Of a stretch of 64,000 nucleotides of DNA, positions 33,894-42,688 are shown in pieces. The notes under the pieces were generated by a model. It had not been told where the DNA came from and did not search any database. It was given only the letters and a program-made list of their open reading frames with translations. The stretch's first letter is position 1. Each line of letters begins with the position of its first letter. Location: assembly GCA_030694975.1 (NCBI GenBank), contig JAUYTU010000018.1:62001-126000 (forward strand), in the 5' to 3' direction. The stretch is from Erysipelotrichaceae bacterium (GTDB lineage: Bacteria; Bacillota_I; Bacilli_A; Erysipelotrichales; Erysipelotrichaceae). Position numbers and translations under genes: made by a program.

Positions 33894-33922
33894 TTGAATC
33901 AAAAATGATTTTATGCTAAATT
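33894..33922 (+). promoter_or_regulatory. Promoter of the lipoprotein gene at 33949
   Basis: TTGAAT and TAAATT are 17 bp apart, with TGC before the -10 box. Confidence 0.65.
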
Positions 33923-33948
33923 GAAGTTACTACTGGGGGGTAACCATC

Positions 33949-34557
33949 ATGAAAAAATACATTCTAATTCTAATTCTTATTTCACTATTTGCTTTGAGCG
34001 GATGTGTAATCATCCAACCAACATCTCAGAAATACGTGGTTTATGAGATGGAGAATGATCGTACTTTAAAAATGCGATTTGAAAAAGGATCGGATGACCG
34101 CATTGAAACGATCATGTTTCGCATCGTCCGTAACAGTGTCGACCTTCGTGAGGAAGGCGATACCGATGATGAAGTGGCATATGACCGTTTAGTTGAATTG
34201 TATGAAAGTGATGTTGCTTATTTTAAGGACTTACCGGATGTCTTTGTGTCCAATCGAACACCCGACATTGCCAATCTCAAAGGTGTGGATGGATTTGCGA
34301 TTTCCATCTATGTTTCGGATGATTTCAAACCCACCGCCCAACAAAGCGGTTGGGATGTCAGTTATGCACTGACGATCGTTGCGGACTTTACCGATGATAT
34401 GGATGGTCAATCGATTGCGAAAGTCTTGAGTTATGTGGGACTTGATAACAATGCGTGGACCGGCAAGCAACTTTCCTTCAATAAGATCAGCAAATCGCAG
34501 AGTTTTCTGTTCTTTGATGTTATTAAAGAAGGTGAAAGAGCTGAGTTTACTGACTAA
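33949..34557 (+). CDS. Lipoprotein of unknown function
   Basis: A 202-residue protein with a lipoprotein signal: MKKY, a hydrophobic core and lipobox ALSGC (Cys at 19). The mature part is acidic and has no domain I recognise. An overlapping strong GGGGGG ribosome binding site is present. Own promoter and terminator. It resembles its neighbour at 34699 only in being a lipoprotein. Confidence 0.75.
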   Translation: MKKYILILILISLFALSGCVIIQPTSQKYVVYEMENDRTLKMRFEKGSDDRIETIMFRIVRNSVDLREEGDTDDEVAYDRLVELYESDVAYFKDLPDVFVSNRTPDIANLKGVDGFAISIYVSDDFKPTAQQSGWDVSYALTIVADFTDDMDGQSIAKVLSYVGLDNNAWTGKQLSFNKISKSQSFLFFDVIKEGERAEFTD

Positions 34558-34567
34558 TAAGTTGTAC

Positions 34568-34597
34568 AAGTGATTTCCGGTTGGAAGTCACTTTTTT
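34568..34597 (+). terminator. Terminator after the lipoprotein gene
   Basis: AAGTGA-TTCC and GGAA-TCACTT pair with one mismatch around GGTT, followed by a T run. Confidence 0.82.
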
Positions 34598-34632
34598 CAA
34601 TCAAAGAAAAACAATGAAATATGAAATTTAAA

Positions 34633-34660
34633 TTGATTTTCATTGGTGTTTTGATATGAT
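34633..34660 (+). promoter_or_regulatory. Promoter of the lipoprotein gene at 34699
   Basis: TTGATT and TATGAT are 16 bp apart. Confidence 0.6.
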
Positions 34661-34698
34661 TTACACAACCAATCAATTGAATTTCGGGGGAAAAACAT

Positions 34699-35700
34699 AT
34701 GAACAAAGCGATTAAACTCATCCTTCTGGTATCAACGCTTTTTTTAACATTGGGCGGATGTGGAGCAAGTGTTCAAAAACAACAGCTTGAAGAGGATATT
34801 CTGCGAAATGCTTTTCTGATTCGAAATTCATATACGGTTAAAACCTTTGAGGAAGTTGAGCGTGTAAAAGAAGGTGACAGACTACGAGTGACCTTCAATA
34901 TTGCCTTGCAATGGGATAAGGCAAGCATGGAAGGAACAGCCAAACTTGAATATCTTTTAAGGGACAACAAGTACAGTTTCATTAAGAGTGAGGTTGAAGT
35001 TACCAAGCTGATTCCGAAAGTTGAGTTTGATCTTCATAAGATTCAAACGTTAATTAAAGATCGCATAAGAAACGGATTGATTGTTGAGACCAAGAAAATT
35101 ACAGGTGACCTGCCCATCGAAGTAGTCAACGTTACAAAGTTAAGTGACACCCAACAAAAAATCGAGGTCACAGAGAAATTTAACGATGAGATATGGAGTT
35201 ATCAGGCCAATTATCAGGTTCTTGCCAACTTCTCAATCGACAAGTATTGGGAGTATCAGCTAATCGATGCAACTGTAATTGAAAAAGTTGATTGGAATGG
35301 AGATTATCGGATCGTTTTTGATAATCCTGAGAATTTCAGTGATTACGGTGAACGACAGAATAACTATAAAGTCAATGAAGTTATCAATCTTTCGATCAGT
35401 GGAGAATATTCACTCAAACAACGATTCACATTTACCAACGATAATGATATGACCGTTGAGGTTCTTGAAATCAATGATGATTGTCAAAGCTCATTAATCA
35501 AAGATGGAGTGAACCTTCAAATTAGACCCATCCATTTTAATGTCATACATCTCAATCAATCCCCAAGAAGACTTAGATTGCCACTCAATGAGCGAGTATA
35601 TCTGAATGTCTCGTATGACTATTGGATGGATTACTCGAATTTGCGTTTTATGGCAGATAATTCATATGATATGTATGCGACGATGACGAAAATAAAATGA
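34699..35700 (+). CDS. Lipoprotein of unknown function
   Basis: A 333-residue lipoprotein with lipobox TLGGC (Cys at 21). The mature part alternates hydrophobic and charged residues in beta-strand-like fashion and is rich in Asn, Asp and Lys. I see no known domain. GGGGG precedes the ATG. It ends at the hairpin shared with the convergent ABC exporter operon. Confidence 0.75.
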   Translation: MNKAIKLILLVSTLFLTLGGCGASVQKQQLEEDILRNAFLIRNSYTVKTFEEVERVKEGDRLRVTFNIALQWDKASMEGTAKLEYLLRDNKYSFIKSEVEVTKLIPKVEFDLHKIQTLIKDRIRNGLIVETKKITGDLPIEVVNVTKLSDTQQKIEVTEKFNDEIWSYQANYQVLANFSIDKYWEYQLIDATVIEKVDWNGDYRIVFDNPENFSDYGERQNNYKVNEVINLSISGEYSLKQRFTFTNDNDMTVEVLEINDDCQSSLIKDGVNLQIRPIHFNVIHLNQSPRRLRLPLNERVYLNVSYDYWMDYSNLRFMADNSYDMYATMTKIK

Positions 35701-35712
35701 TCAAATAAAATG

Positions 35713-35741
35713 AAAACTGCGCCGATTTGGCGCAGTGTTTT
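35713..35741. terminator. Bidirectional terminator between the lipoprotein and ABC exporter genes
   Basis: ACTGCGCC and GGCGCAGT pair around GATTT, with A-rich and T-rich flanks on both sides. Confidence 0.85.
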
Positions 35742-35742
35742 A

Positions 35743-37581
35743 TTATGCTGAAGTAAACTCAAACTGACTCTGATACAACTGAGCATAGAAGCCGCTCTTC
35801 GCCATCAGTTCAGCGTGAGTACCTTGTTCGATAACCGAACCCTGATTAATGACCAGAATATTATCCGCATCTCGAATAGTGGACAATCGGTGAGCAATGA
35901 TGAAACTGGTTCTGCCGCGCATCAGTTTGCTCATCGCTTTTTGAATGAGCACTTCCGTACGCGTATCGACTGAGCTGGTCGCTTCATCGAGGATCAGAAT
36001 CGCCGGATCGGCCAGGAAGGCACGCGCAATCGTAAGCAACTGCTTCTGACCGGCCGAGATGTTACTGGCTTCCTCATTGATGACCATATCATAACCATCC
36101 GGTAGGGTCTTAATGAAGTGATCGGCCTTCGCATTGTCCGCGGCACGGACGATTTCCTCGAAGGTTGCGTCATGGTTAGAGAAAGCGATGTTTTCACGGA
36201 TCGATCCGTTGAACAGCCAAGTGTCCTGAAGCACCATGCCGAAGATCTTACGCAAATCTTTGCGTTTTAAATCGCGGATATCAACGCCGTCAATCTTAAT
36301 ACTACCCTGATTCACATCATAGAAGCGCATGAGCAAGTTGATTAAGGTGGTCTTACCGGCTCCGGTCGGACCGACGATTGCAATGCGCTGTCCCGGCTTG
36401 ACATCAATGTTTAACTGTTGGATAAACACATTGTCCGGTGAGTAGCCGAAGGAAACATTTTCAAAGGTAACCGATCCTTCGACTTGTTCGAGCGTAGCTG
36501 GATTTGTGCTTTCTTTGGGTTCTTCATCTTCATCCAAAAACTCAAACACCCGTTCCGCCGCAGCGACCGTGGATTGTAAAACATTGGCAATTTGGGCGGT
36601 CTGATTGATCGGTTGAGAGAAGTTGCGTGTATATTGAATAAACGATTGAATATCACCGACCCGGATTTTTCCGTCAACGACCAGATAACCACCCAATACC
36701 ACCACCGCCACATAGGACAAGTTGGATATAAAGGAAATGATTGGCATCATCATGCCCGAAATAAACTCTGCTTTCCAGGTGGTTTCGGTGAGGGAGTCAC
36801 TGAGCTTATCAAACTTCTCGATCGAACGCTTTTCGGCGTTGAAAGCTTTGACGATGCTGTGAGCCCCGAAGTTTTCTTCAATCATGCCATTGAGCTCACC
36901 CAGTTTGGCGGCGCGCTGACGGAAGTAGTTTTGTCCGACCTTCACGATCGCTCCAATCAATATCAAACTGACCGGCAAACTGATCAAAGAAATCATGGTC
37001 ATGGGAACATTGATGGTTAACATCATAATAAGAATACCGATGACCGTGGTTACGGATGTCACTACCGAAGTTACGGATTGTTGTAAGGAATTGGCAATGG
37101 TATCGACGTCGTTGGTAATACGGCTCAATATATCCCCAAAAGGTTCACTATCGTAATATTTTAAGGGAACCTTACTGATCTTCTCCGTAATCAACCGGCG
37201 AAATGCATATGTAATCTTCTGAGCTACACCGGCCATCAAAAAGGATTGAAAATAGGTAAAGGCGGAGGATGCGATATACAGAGCTAACATAATCAATAGC
37301 ATCGAAGATACATAATCCATATCAATGGAAGCTCCTGGAACGCCCATGGCCATCATTATCGCACCTTCAAAAATCTTTGATGTGATATCTCCTAAAAGTC
37401 GCGGTGAGAAAATCGCAAAGATCGTTCCGGCGATGGCCAGCAAGAATATAAAGATCAACTGAAGCCAGTAATCCGAGGAAAAACGGACAAGACGCATCAA
37501 GGTCGACTTAAAGTTTTTTGCCTTGGCTCCGCCTTGCATCGCCATCATCGGACCACCGCCCATGCGTGGACCGCGCGTCAT
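35743..37581 (-). CDS. ABC exporter half-transporter, second subunit of a heterodimer
   Basis: A 612-residue fused permease-ATPase. A polar, Gly/Met-rich N-terminus precedes six membrane helices (about 35-325) and an ATPase domain (about 370-605). Walker A is GPTGAGKT. Walker B LILDEATSSVD has the catalytic Glu, so this subunit supplies the active Walker side. Its signature is NISAGQ, not the usual LSGGQ. It overlaps the partner gene by 4 nt (ATGA). The pair matches heterodimeric multidrug exporters such as BmrCD, LmrCD and TM287/288. Substrate unknown. Confidence 0.92.
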   Translation of the reverse strand: MTRGPRMGGGPMMAMQGGAKAKNFKSTLMRLVRFSSDYWLQLIFIFLLAIAGTIFAIFSPRLLGDITSKIFEGAIMMAMGVPGASIDMDYVSSMLLIMLALYIASSAFTYFQSFLMAGVAQKITYAFRRLITEKISKVPLKYYDSEPFGDILSRITNDVDTIANSLQQSVTSVVTSVTTVIGILIMMLTINVPMTMISLISLPVSLILIGAIVKVGQNYFRQRAAKLGELNGMIEENFGAHSIVKAFNAEKRSIEKFDKLSDSLTETTWKAEFISGMMMPIISFISNLSYVAVVVLGGYLVVDGKIRVGDIQSFIQYTRNFSQPINQTAQIANVLQSTVAAAERVFEFLDEDEEPKESTNPATLEQVEGSVTFENVSFGYSPDNVFIQQLNIDVKPGQRIAIVGPTGAGKTTLINLLMRFYDVNQGSIKIDGVDIRDLKRKDLRKIFGMVLQDTWLFNGSIRENIAFSNHDATFEEIVRAADNAKADHFIKTLPDGYDMVINEEASNISAGQKQLLTIARAFLADPAILILDEATSSVDTRTEVLIQKAMSKLMRGRTSFIIAHRLSTIRDADNILVINQGSVIEQGTHAELMAKSGFYAQLYQSQFEFTSA

Positions 37582-39308
37582 GCTAATTCCTCCTTACTCA
37601 GCTGCGAAGCAGCAATTTCCAGATAGACCGGACATTCTTCTAACAACTGATGATGCGTGCCGCTACCGACAATCGCACCGTTTTCCAACACGATGATCTG
37701 ATCGGCATGGCGAATCGTACTGACGCGCTGACCGACAATCAATACGGTCGCATCGGCCAATTTATCTTTGAGCGCTTTACGCAATAAAGCATCGGTTTTA
37801 TAATCCAAGGCTGAAAAACTATCATCAAAGATGTATATTTCCGGCTTCTTCGCTAAGGCTCGGGCAATGGACAAGCGTTGTTTCTGACCACCCGACACAT
37901 TGGTTGCGCCTTGAGCAATCAGATACTCCAATCCTTCAGCTTTCTCCGCTATAATCTCCTTGGCTTGAGCGATGTCTAACGCTTCAGAAATATCTTCATC
38001 TTTCGCATTGACCGTTCCATAGCGGATATTACTGTCAATCGTACCCGAGAACAATACACCTTTTTGGGGGATGTAGCCGATTTTATCGCGTAGCGTTGTT
38101 TGTTTATAATCGCGAATGTCGATTCCGTCGACTTTGATCGAACCGCCCGTAACATCGTAGAACCTGGGAATCAGGTTGACAATGGTGGACTTACCGGAAC
38201 CGGTCGAACCGATAAAAGCGGTGGTCGTGCCGGCTTTGGCCGTAAAGGATATATCGCGAAGCACATCTTCCTGAGCATCGGGATAGCGGAAGTAGACGTT
38301 TTCAAACGTGATTTCACCACACAGCGAACAGTCATTGGTCTTCGGATCTTCGGGATCGTTGATAATGGGTTCAATCGCCAAGACCTCCGCAATGCGCTTA
38401 CCACTGACGGCGGCGCGGGGATACATAATGAAGGCCATGGATAACATAACAAAGGAGAACAACATGGAGGTTGCATATTGAATAAAGGCCAACATGTCAC
38501 CGACATTCAATGTTCCGGCATTGATGCGATCCGCACCGACCCACACGATCAGAATGGTAGACAAGCTCATGATCAATAGGATGCCCGGAAACATAAAGGA
38601 CATGATTTGTTGAAGAATGGTGTTATTGACCCGAACTTCCTCACTGATTTCATGAAACTTTTCTTCTTGAGTAGGTTGGGCGTTGAAAGCCCGAATGACC
38701 CGGATTCCGGTCAGGTTTTCACGCGCCGCCAGATTCAGTTTGTCGATCAATGTCTGAACGACTTTATAGCGCGGCGTCACTAAGGTGAACAGGGTCACAA
38801 TCATAAAGACGAGCAGGGGTATGACCACTGCGAAAATCCAAGACATGGATGCGTTAAGTGCATACGCTTTGGAAAAGCCGATGATCGCATACAATGGAGC
38901 CGCAATCATCATTCTTAGCATCATGGTAATGATCATCTGAACCTGTTGAACATCGTTGGTATTGCGGGTGATCAGGGATGCGGTGGTTACTTTTTCAAAT
39001 TCGATGAGCGAGAAGTTTTCGATTTTAACGAATAAATCTTTTCGTAAGCGATTGGACAGACTTGCACCGATGCGAGCGGAGATAAGGCTCACCAAAATGG
39101 CCAACACTGTGACCGCAAAGGCAATCAGTAACATCTGCATACCGATCTCTATGATCAAAGAAACATCTTTGGTCAGAATTCCTTCATTGATAATCCGACT
39201 CATATAGTCCGGTAATTCGAGTTCAAGTAGGGTTTGTGAGAAAACCAAACCGAAAATCAGCGGTATCTGCCACCAGTAATATTTTAAATAACTAAATACT
39301 TTCTTCAT
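37578..39308 (-). CDS. ABC exporter half-transporter, first subunit of a heterodimer (degenerate Walker B)
   Basis: A 576-residue permease-ATPase with six helices (about 15-310) and an ATPase domain (about 335-570). Walker A is GSTGSGKS and the signature NVSGGQ is close to canonical. Walker B reads IFDDSFSALD, with Asp where the catalytic Glu should be. This is the hallmark of the non-hydrolysing site in heterodimeric exporters; it would pair with the off-consensus NISAGQ of the partner, while the partner's Glu pairs with this subunit's signature. An AAGGAG precedes the ATG, which lies inside the marR 3' end. Confidence 0.92.
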   Translation of the reverse strand: MKKVFSYLKYYWWQIPLIFGLVFSQTLLELELPDYMSRIINEGILTKDVSLIIEIGMQMLLIAFAVTVLAILVSLISARIGASLSNRLRKDLFVKIENFSLIEFEKVTTASLITRNTNDVQQVQMIITMMLRMMIAAPLYAIIGFSKAYALNASMSWIFAVVIPLLVFMIVTLFTLVTPRYKVVQTLIDKLNLAARENLTGIRVIRAFNAQPTQEEKFHEISEEVRVNNTILQQIMSFMFPGILLIMSLSTILIVWVGADRINAGTLNVGDMLAFIQYATSMLFSFVMLSMAFIMYPRAAVSGKRIAEVLAIEPIINDPEDPKTNDCSLCGEITFENVYFRYPDAQEDVLRDISFTAKAGTTTAFIGSTGSGKSTIVNLIPRFYDVTGGSIKVDGIDIRDYKQTTLRDKIGYIPQKGVLFSGTIDSNIRYGTVNAKDEDISEALDIAQAKEIIAEKAEGLEYLIAQGATNVSGGQKQRLSIARALAKKPEIYIFDDSFSALDYKTDALLRKALKDKLADATVLIVGQRVSTIRHADQIIVLENGAIVGSGTHHQLLEECPVYLEIAASQLSKEELA

Positions 39309-39756
39309 TGAAATTCTCCTTCGGTTGGTTTGATAAGATTTGATTGGCCTTTTCCATTAATTGTAATAACAGCACAAAATCATCTTGCATCTGATCTTTG
39401 AGCATGTCAATTTGCTTTTGATACATACTGCAATTGGCCAAGAAGGCTTCCATGGCTTTCTGTTGAATCACGATGCGCGTTTTACGGCGGTCGATGGAAT
39501 CAAACTGTCGGGTGATATACCCCATTTTTTCCAGTTGATTGAGAATTGGGGTGATCGCAGGTCGGGATAAGTTGAGTACTTTACTGATTTGTGAGGGAAA
39601 GGGGGAACTTTTATTTTGCTCGACAAAATGAGCAATCATCATCAGCACCATGATCTCACTGGGTCTCAAATTGCTTTGTTTGGGACGTGGTTTGAAATTG
39701 TACATAAAACGATGGATCACTTCGGTGTTTTTGTCTTTATGGAATTTATGAAACAT
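39292..39756 (-). CDS. MarR-family regulator of the ABC exporter
   Basis: A 154-residue winged-helix protein. The recognition region is ISKVLNLSRPAITPILNQLEKM (in part, about 57-78) and the wing DSIDRRKTRIVI follows. It is first in a three-gene operon with the two exporter genes (17-nt overlap), so it most likely represses the pump until a ligand binds. The ATG at 39756 has GGAGGTGG upstream; a TTG four codons earlier is inside that site. Confidence 0.88.
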   Translation of the reverse strand: MFHKFHKDKNTEVIHRFMYNFKPRPKQSNLRPSEIMVLMMIAHFVEQNKSSPFPSQISKVLNLSRPAITPILNQLEKMGYITRQFDSIDRRKTRIVIQQKAMEAFLANCSMYQKQIDMLKDQMQDDFVLLLQLMEKANQILSNQPKENFNEESI

Positions 39757-39770
39757 GTCCACCTCCAATA

Positions 39771-39831
39771 TAGTTAAATAAACTTAACTATTAATCACTA
39801 TGTATTATACTCCTGTGTTAATAATTGTCAA
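39771..39831 (-). promoter_or_regulatory. Promoter and operator of the marR-ABC exporter operon
   Basis: On the minus strand a perfect TTGACA (39826-39831) and perfect TATAAT (39804-39809) are 16 bp apart. The inverted repeat TAGTTAA and TTAACTA (39771-39790, 6-bp centre) lies just downstream of the start of transcription, a usual place for a MarR roadblock operator. Confidence 0.82.
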
Positions 39832-39861
39832 ACAAATAACTCATAGGATATTTTAGTCAGT

Positions 39862-39890
39862 TTGACATCATCAGGAATTTGTTCTATACT
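39862..39890 (+). promoter_or_regulatory. Promoter of the manganese riboswitch and P-type ATPase gene
   Basis: A perfect TTGACA (39862-39867) lies 17 bp from TATACT (39885-39890). Confidence 0.85.
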
Positions 39891-39896
39891 TTCTTT

Positions 39897-40002
39897 GTTA
39901 AAGGGAGTAAACACCCCAGTGGTACAGTGTTCGTCAACACGGCGTAAAGCCCGGATACTGTGTGAAGCTTGAGACTTTATCAACGGGTATAGTCTTTTTT
40001 TA
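39897..40002 (+). ncRNA. yybP-ykoY (manganese) riboswitch with terminator
   Basis: The leader opens with TAAAGGGAGTA (39899-39909), has GTTCGTCAACAC (about 39928-39940) and a GGC-GTAAA-GCC hairpin, then GACTTTA (39973-39979). These fit the yybP-ykoY pattern of AAAGGGGAGUAG at the 5' end, a CGUCAA loop and a closing strand that pairs with the start. TAAAG at the start can pair with CTTTA (39975-39979); the same bases instead pair with TATAGTC (39988-39994) to form a terminator with seven T. Ligand binding would favour the first pairing and let transcription reach the ATPase gene. Confidence 0.85.
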
Positions 40003-40020
40003 TATTAAAGAGGAGATAAA

Positions 40021-42594
40021 ATGGAAAACGAAAAACCATGGCATACGTTATCGATTGAGGAAACCGTTAAGGACACCAATGTCCAACAGGGATTAAGTGA
40101 AAGTGAAGCCAAAGAGCGGCTGACAACGTTTGGTTATAATCAGTTGGATGCGGCGAAGAAAAAGAACTTTTTGATTACGATTCTTGATCAGTTTAAAGAT
40201 GTGATGATTATTATACTGATTATTGCGGCTGTTATCAGCGGCGTTTTAGGTGAAGTTGTTGATGCGGCCATCATCATGGCGATTGTTATCGTCAATGCCA
40301 TTTTGGGATATGTTCAGGAAGCGAAAGCGGAAAACGCATTGAAAGCCCTTGAAGATTTATCTGCGCCAACATCGCGGGTCATGCGTGATGGCGTGGAAAC
40401 CGTCATTACCAAGAACTTAGTCGTTCCAGGGGATATTCTTATATTAGAGACCGGCGACTTAGTGAATGCGGATATGCGTCTGATCAAGACAAGCAGTCTT
40501 CAAATCCAAGAATCTTCTTTAACAGGGGAGTCTGTGCCGGTAACGAAAGATGCCGCAAACATTATTGAAGCGAATTCGCCGTTGGGCGATCGTTTGAATA
40601 TGGCCTATGCTTCCGGTCAGGTGACGTATGGACGTGGTATCGGTTTGGTTACGGCGACCGGTATGAACACGGAGGTCGGTCGCATTGCGACGATGCTTAA
40701 TAAAAGTGAGAACGAACTGACACCTTTACAAAAGCAGTTAAATCAGTTGGGTAAAGTGTTGGGAATCGTGGCCATACTGGCGTGCGGTGCGATATTTTTC
40801 ATCGGAGTCCTCGAAGGCAAAGAACCGTTTGAAATGTTTTTAACCGCCGTATCCTTGGCGGTAGCCATTATTCCGGAAAGTCTGCCAACGGTTTCGACGA
40901 TCGTGCTGGCTTTGGGTGTTTCGCGGATGGTTGAGCGCAATGCCATTATCAAAACGTTGCCATCGGTAGAAACTTTAGGTTCGACGACGGTTATTTGTTC
41001 CGATAAAACCGGTACGCTAACGCAAAATAAGATGAAAGTCGTACGCACATGGGTGAGCAATGATCAACATTTAGAGACGTTGGCTTTGGCCAATCGTTTG
41101 TGCAATGATTCGCGTCAGGTCGATGGTGTTTGGGTTGGTGATCCAACGGAGACAGCACTGGCGGATTGGGCGAATGAATCGATTAATGAGGAAACCTTAA
41201 AACAGTATCCGCGCATTGCGGAAGTACCGTTTGATTCCGGTCGTAAACGTATGACGACGGTTCATAACTATAAAGAAGAAACGTTGGCTTATATCAAAGG
41301 CGGGGTCGATGAGATTTTAAATGTTTCAACTCATATATTGGATAATGACAATATTCGTGCAATCAATGAAGAGGATAAGAAAACGATTCATCATCAGAAT
41401 CAGACGATGGCACAGGATGCTTTGCGTGTATTGGCCGCCGCATATAAAGTTGTCAATGGTGAAGTTGTTGATGGCGATATGAATTTGGAGAGCGATGCGG
41501 TATTTATCGGTTTGACCGGTATGATTGACCCACCGCGTCCCGAAGTGAAAGAAGCGATTGTGAAGTGTAAGCAAGCCGGTATTGATGTGGTGATGATTAC
41601 CGGAGACCATGCCTTGACCGCCAAGGCGATTGGCAGGGAAATCGGTTTGTTAACGGATGATATGTCCGTTATCAGCGGTGTCGATTTGGATGCGATGAGC
41701 GACGATGATTTGTTTAATCAGGTGAAGGAAATCGGTGTGTATGCCCGTGTATCACCGGAACATAAAATGCGCATCATCTCCGCGTTCAAACGTCATGGCG
41801 ATATAGTCGCGATGACGGGCGATGGGGTCAATGATGCTCCGGCTTTGAAAAAAGCGGATATCGGTGCGGCGATGGGAATCGTGGGTACTGAAGTTGCGAA
41901 AAGTGCGGCGGATATGGTTTTGACCGATGATAACTTTGCGACGGTGGTCGCAGCGGTTGAAGAGGGTCGTCGTATTCGGGATAATATTACCAAAGCGATC
42001 TCTTATTTGCTGAGCTGCAATGCCGGCGAACTGTTTGTGCTGTTGTTAGCGGTTGTGCTTAACTGGCCGCTACCGCTATTGGCTATCCATATTCTTTGGA
42101 TTAATTTAGTAACAGATTCACTTCCGGCGTTAGCGCTGGGTGTCGATCCGGCTCAAGAAGGGATTATGAGTCGTAAACCCGACACATCAAAGTCATTGAT
42201 GGGTAAATCGATGGTCATTCGGATCTTATTGGGTGGCACAATGATTGGCGCGGTGACGACGGTAGCTTTCTTGTTAGGCAATCAAATAAACATTGAAAGT
42301 GGCCGTACCATGGCCTTCTCAGTGCTTGGATTCTCTCAGTTATTCTACTCTCTCTATGTGCATTCCGGTCATATGACCTTGTTTAAATCCCTATTTACCA
42401 ATAAGTACTTATGGTTGGCAATTATCGTGAATATGGCGATGATGTTTGGGGTCCTACTTATCCCGCCGATTCAAAACATATTTAAGCTGACTTCGGTAAG
42501 TCTGGAGAATTGGGGTTGGATCATGGGGTTATCTTTGATACCGCTAGTATTATTTGAGGCTTGGAAGTTAGTATTCAATCGAACCGCTGAATAA
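40021..42594 (+). CDS. P-type (P2A) cation ATPase, probable Mn2+/Ca2+ exporter
   Basis: An 857-residue membrane pump of SERCA/PMR1 layout: about ten membrane helices, actuator motif LTGES near residue 175, phosphorylation motif SDKTGTLT (Asp about 329), the KGGVDE nucleotide region near 423 and the hinge GDGVNDAPALK near 600. The M4 metal site reads AIIPESLPT, with Ser where most relatives have Gly. P2A pumps export Ca2+ or Mn2+. The manganese-type riboswitch directly upstream points to Mn2+ export, as with YoaB of Lactococcus lactis. AGAGGAGA precedes the ATG; a terminator overlaps the stop. Confidence 0.92.
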   Translation: MENEKPWHTLSIEETVKDTNVQQGLSESEAKERLTTFGYNQLDAAKKKNFLITILDQFKDVMIIILIIAAVISGVLGEVVDAAIIMAIVIVNAILGYVQEAKAENALKALEDLSAPTSRVMRDGVETVITKNLVVPGDILILETGDLVNADMRLIKTSSLQIQESSLTGESVPVTKDAANIIEANSPLGDRLNMAYASGQVTYGRGIGLVTATGMNTEVGRIATMLNKSENELTPLQKQLNQLGKVLGIVAILACGAIFFIGVLEGKEPFEMFLTAVSLAVAIIPESLPTVSTIVLALGVSRMVERNAIIKTLPSVETLGSTTVICSDKTGTLTQNKMKVVRTWVSNDQHLETLALANRLCNDSRQVDGVWVGDPTETALADWANESINEETLKQYPRIAEVPFDSGRKRMTTVHNYKEETLAYIKGGVDEILNVSTHILDNDNIRAINEEDKKTIHHQNQTMAQDALRVLAAAYKVVNGEVVDGDMNLESDAVFIGLTGMIDPPRPEVKEAIVKCKQAGIDVVMITGDHALTAKAIGREIGLLTDDMSVISGVDLDAMSDDDLFNQVKEIGVYARVSPEHKMRIISAFKRHGDIVAMTGDGVNDAPALKKADIGAAMGIVGTEVAKSAADMVLTDDNFATVVAAVEEGRRIRDNITKAISYLLSCNAGELFVLLLAVVLNWPLPLLAIHILWINLVTDSLPALALGVDPAQEGIMSRKPDTSKSLMGKSMVIRILLGGTMIGAVTTVAFLLGNQINIESGRTMAFSVLGFSQLFYSLYVHSGHMTLFKSLFTNKYLWLAIIVNMAMMFGVLLIPPIQNIFKLTSVSLENWGWIMGLSLIPLVLFEAWKLVFNRTAE

Positions 42595-42605
42595 GCGGTT
42601 TTTTT
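42582..42605 (+). terminator. Terminator after the P-type ATPase gene
   Basis: AACCGCT and AGCGGTT pair around GAATA and run into T; the left arm is in the coding end. Confidence 0.88.
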
Positions 42606-42641
42606 GTTAAAATGACTTGTTAGACCCTAAAGTTTCAAATA

Positions 42642-42670
42642 TTGACTAGCAAAATAGTGCATGCTATAAT
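42642..42670 (+). promoter_or_regulatory. Strong promoter of the secreted-protein/membrane-protein pair
   Basis: TTGACT and a perfect TATAAT are 17 bp apart, with TGC before the -10 box. It is one of the best promoters in the window. Confidence 0.85.
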
Positions 42671-42688
42671 TTTCTGGGAGGATAGTTC

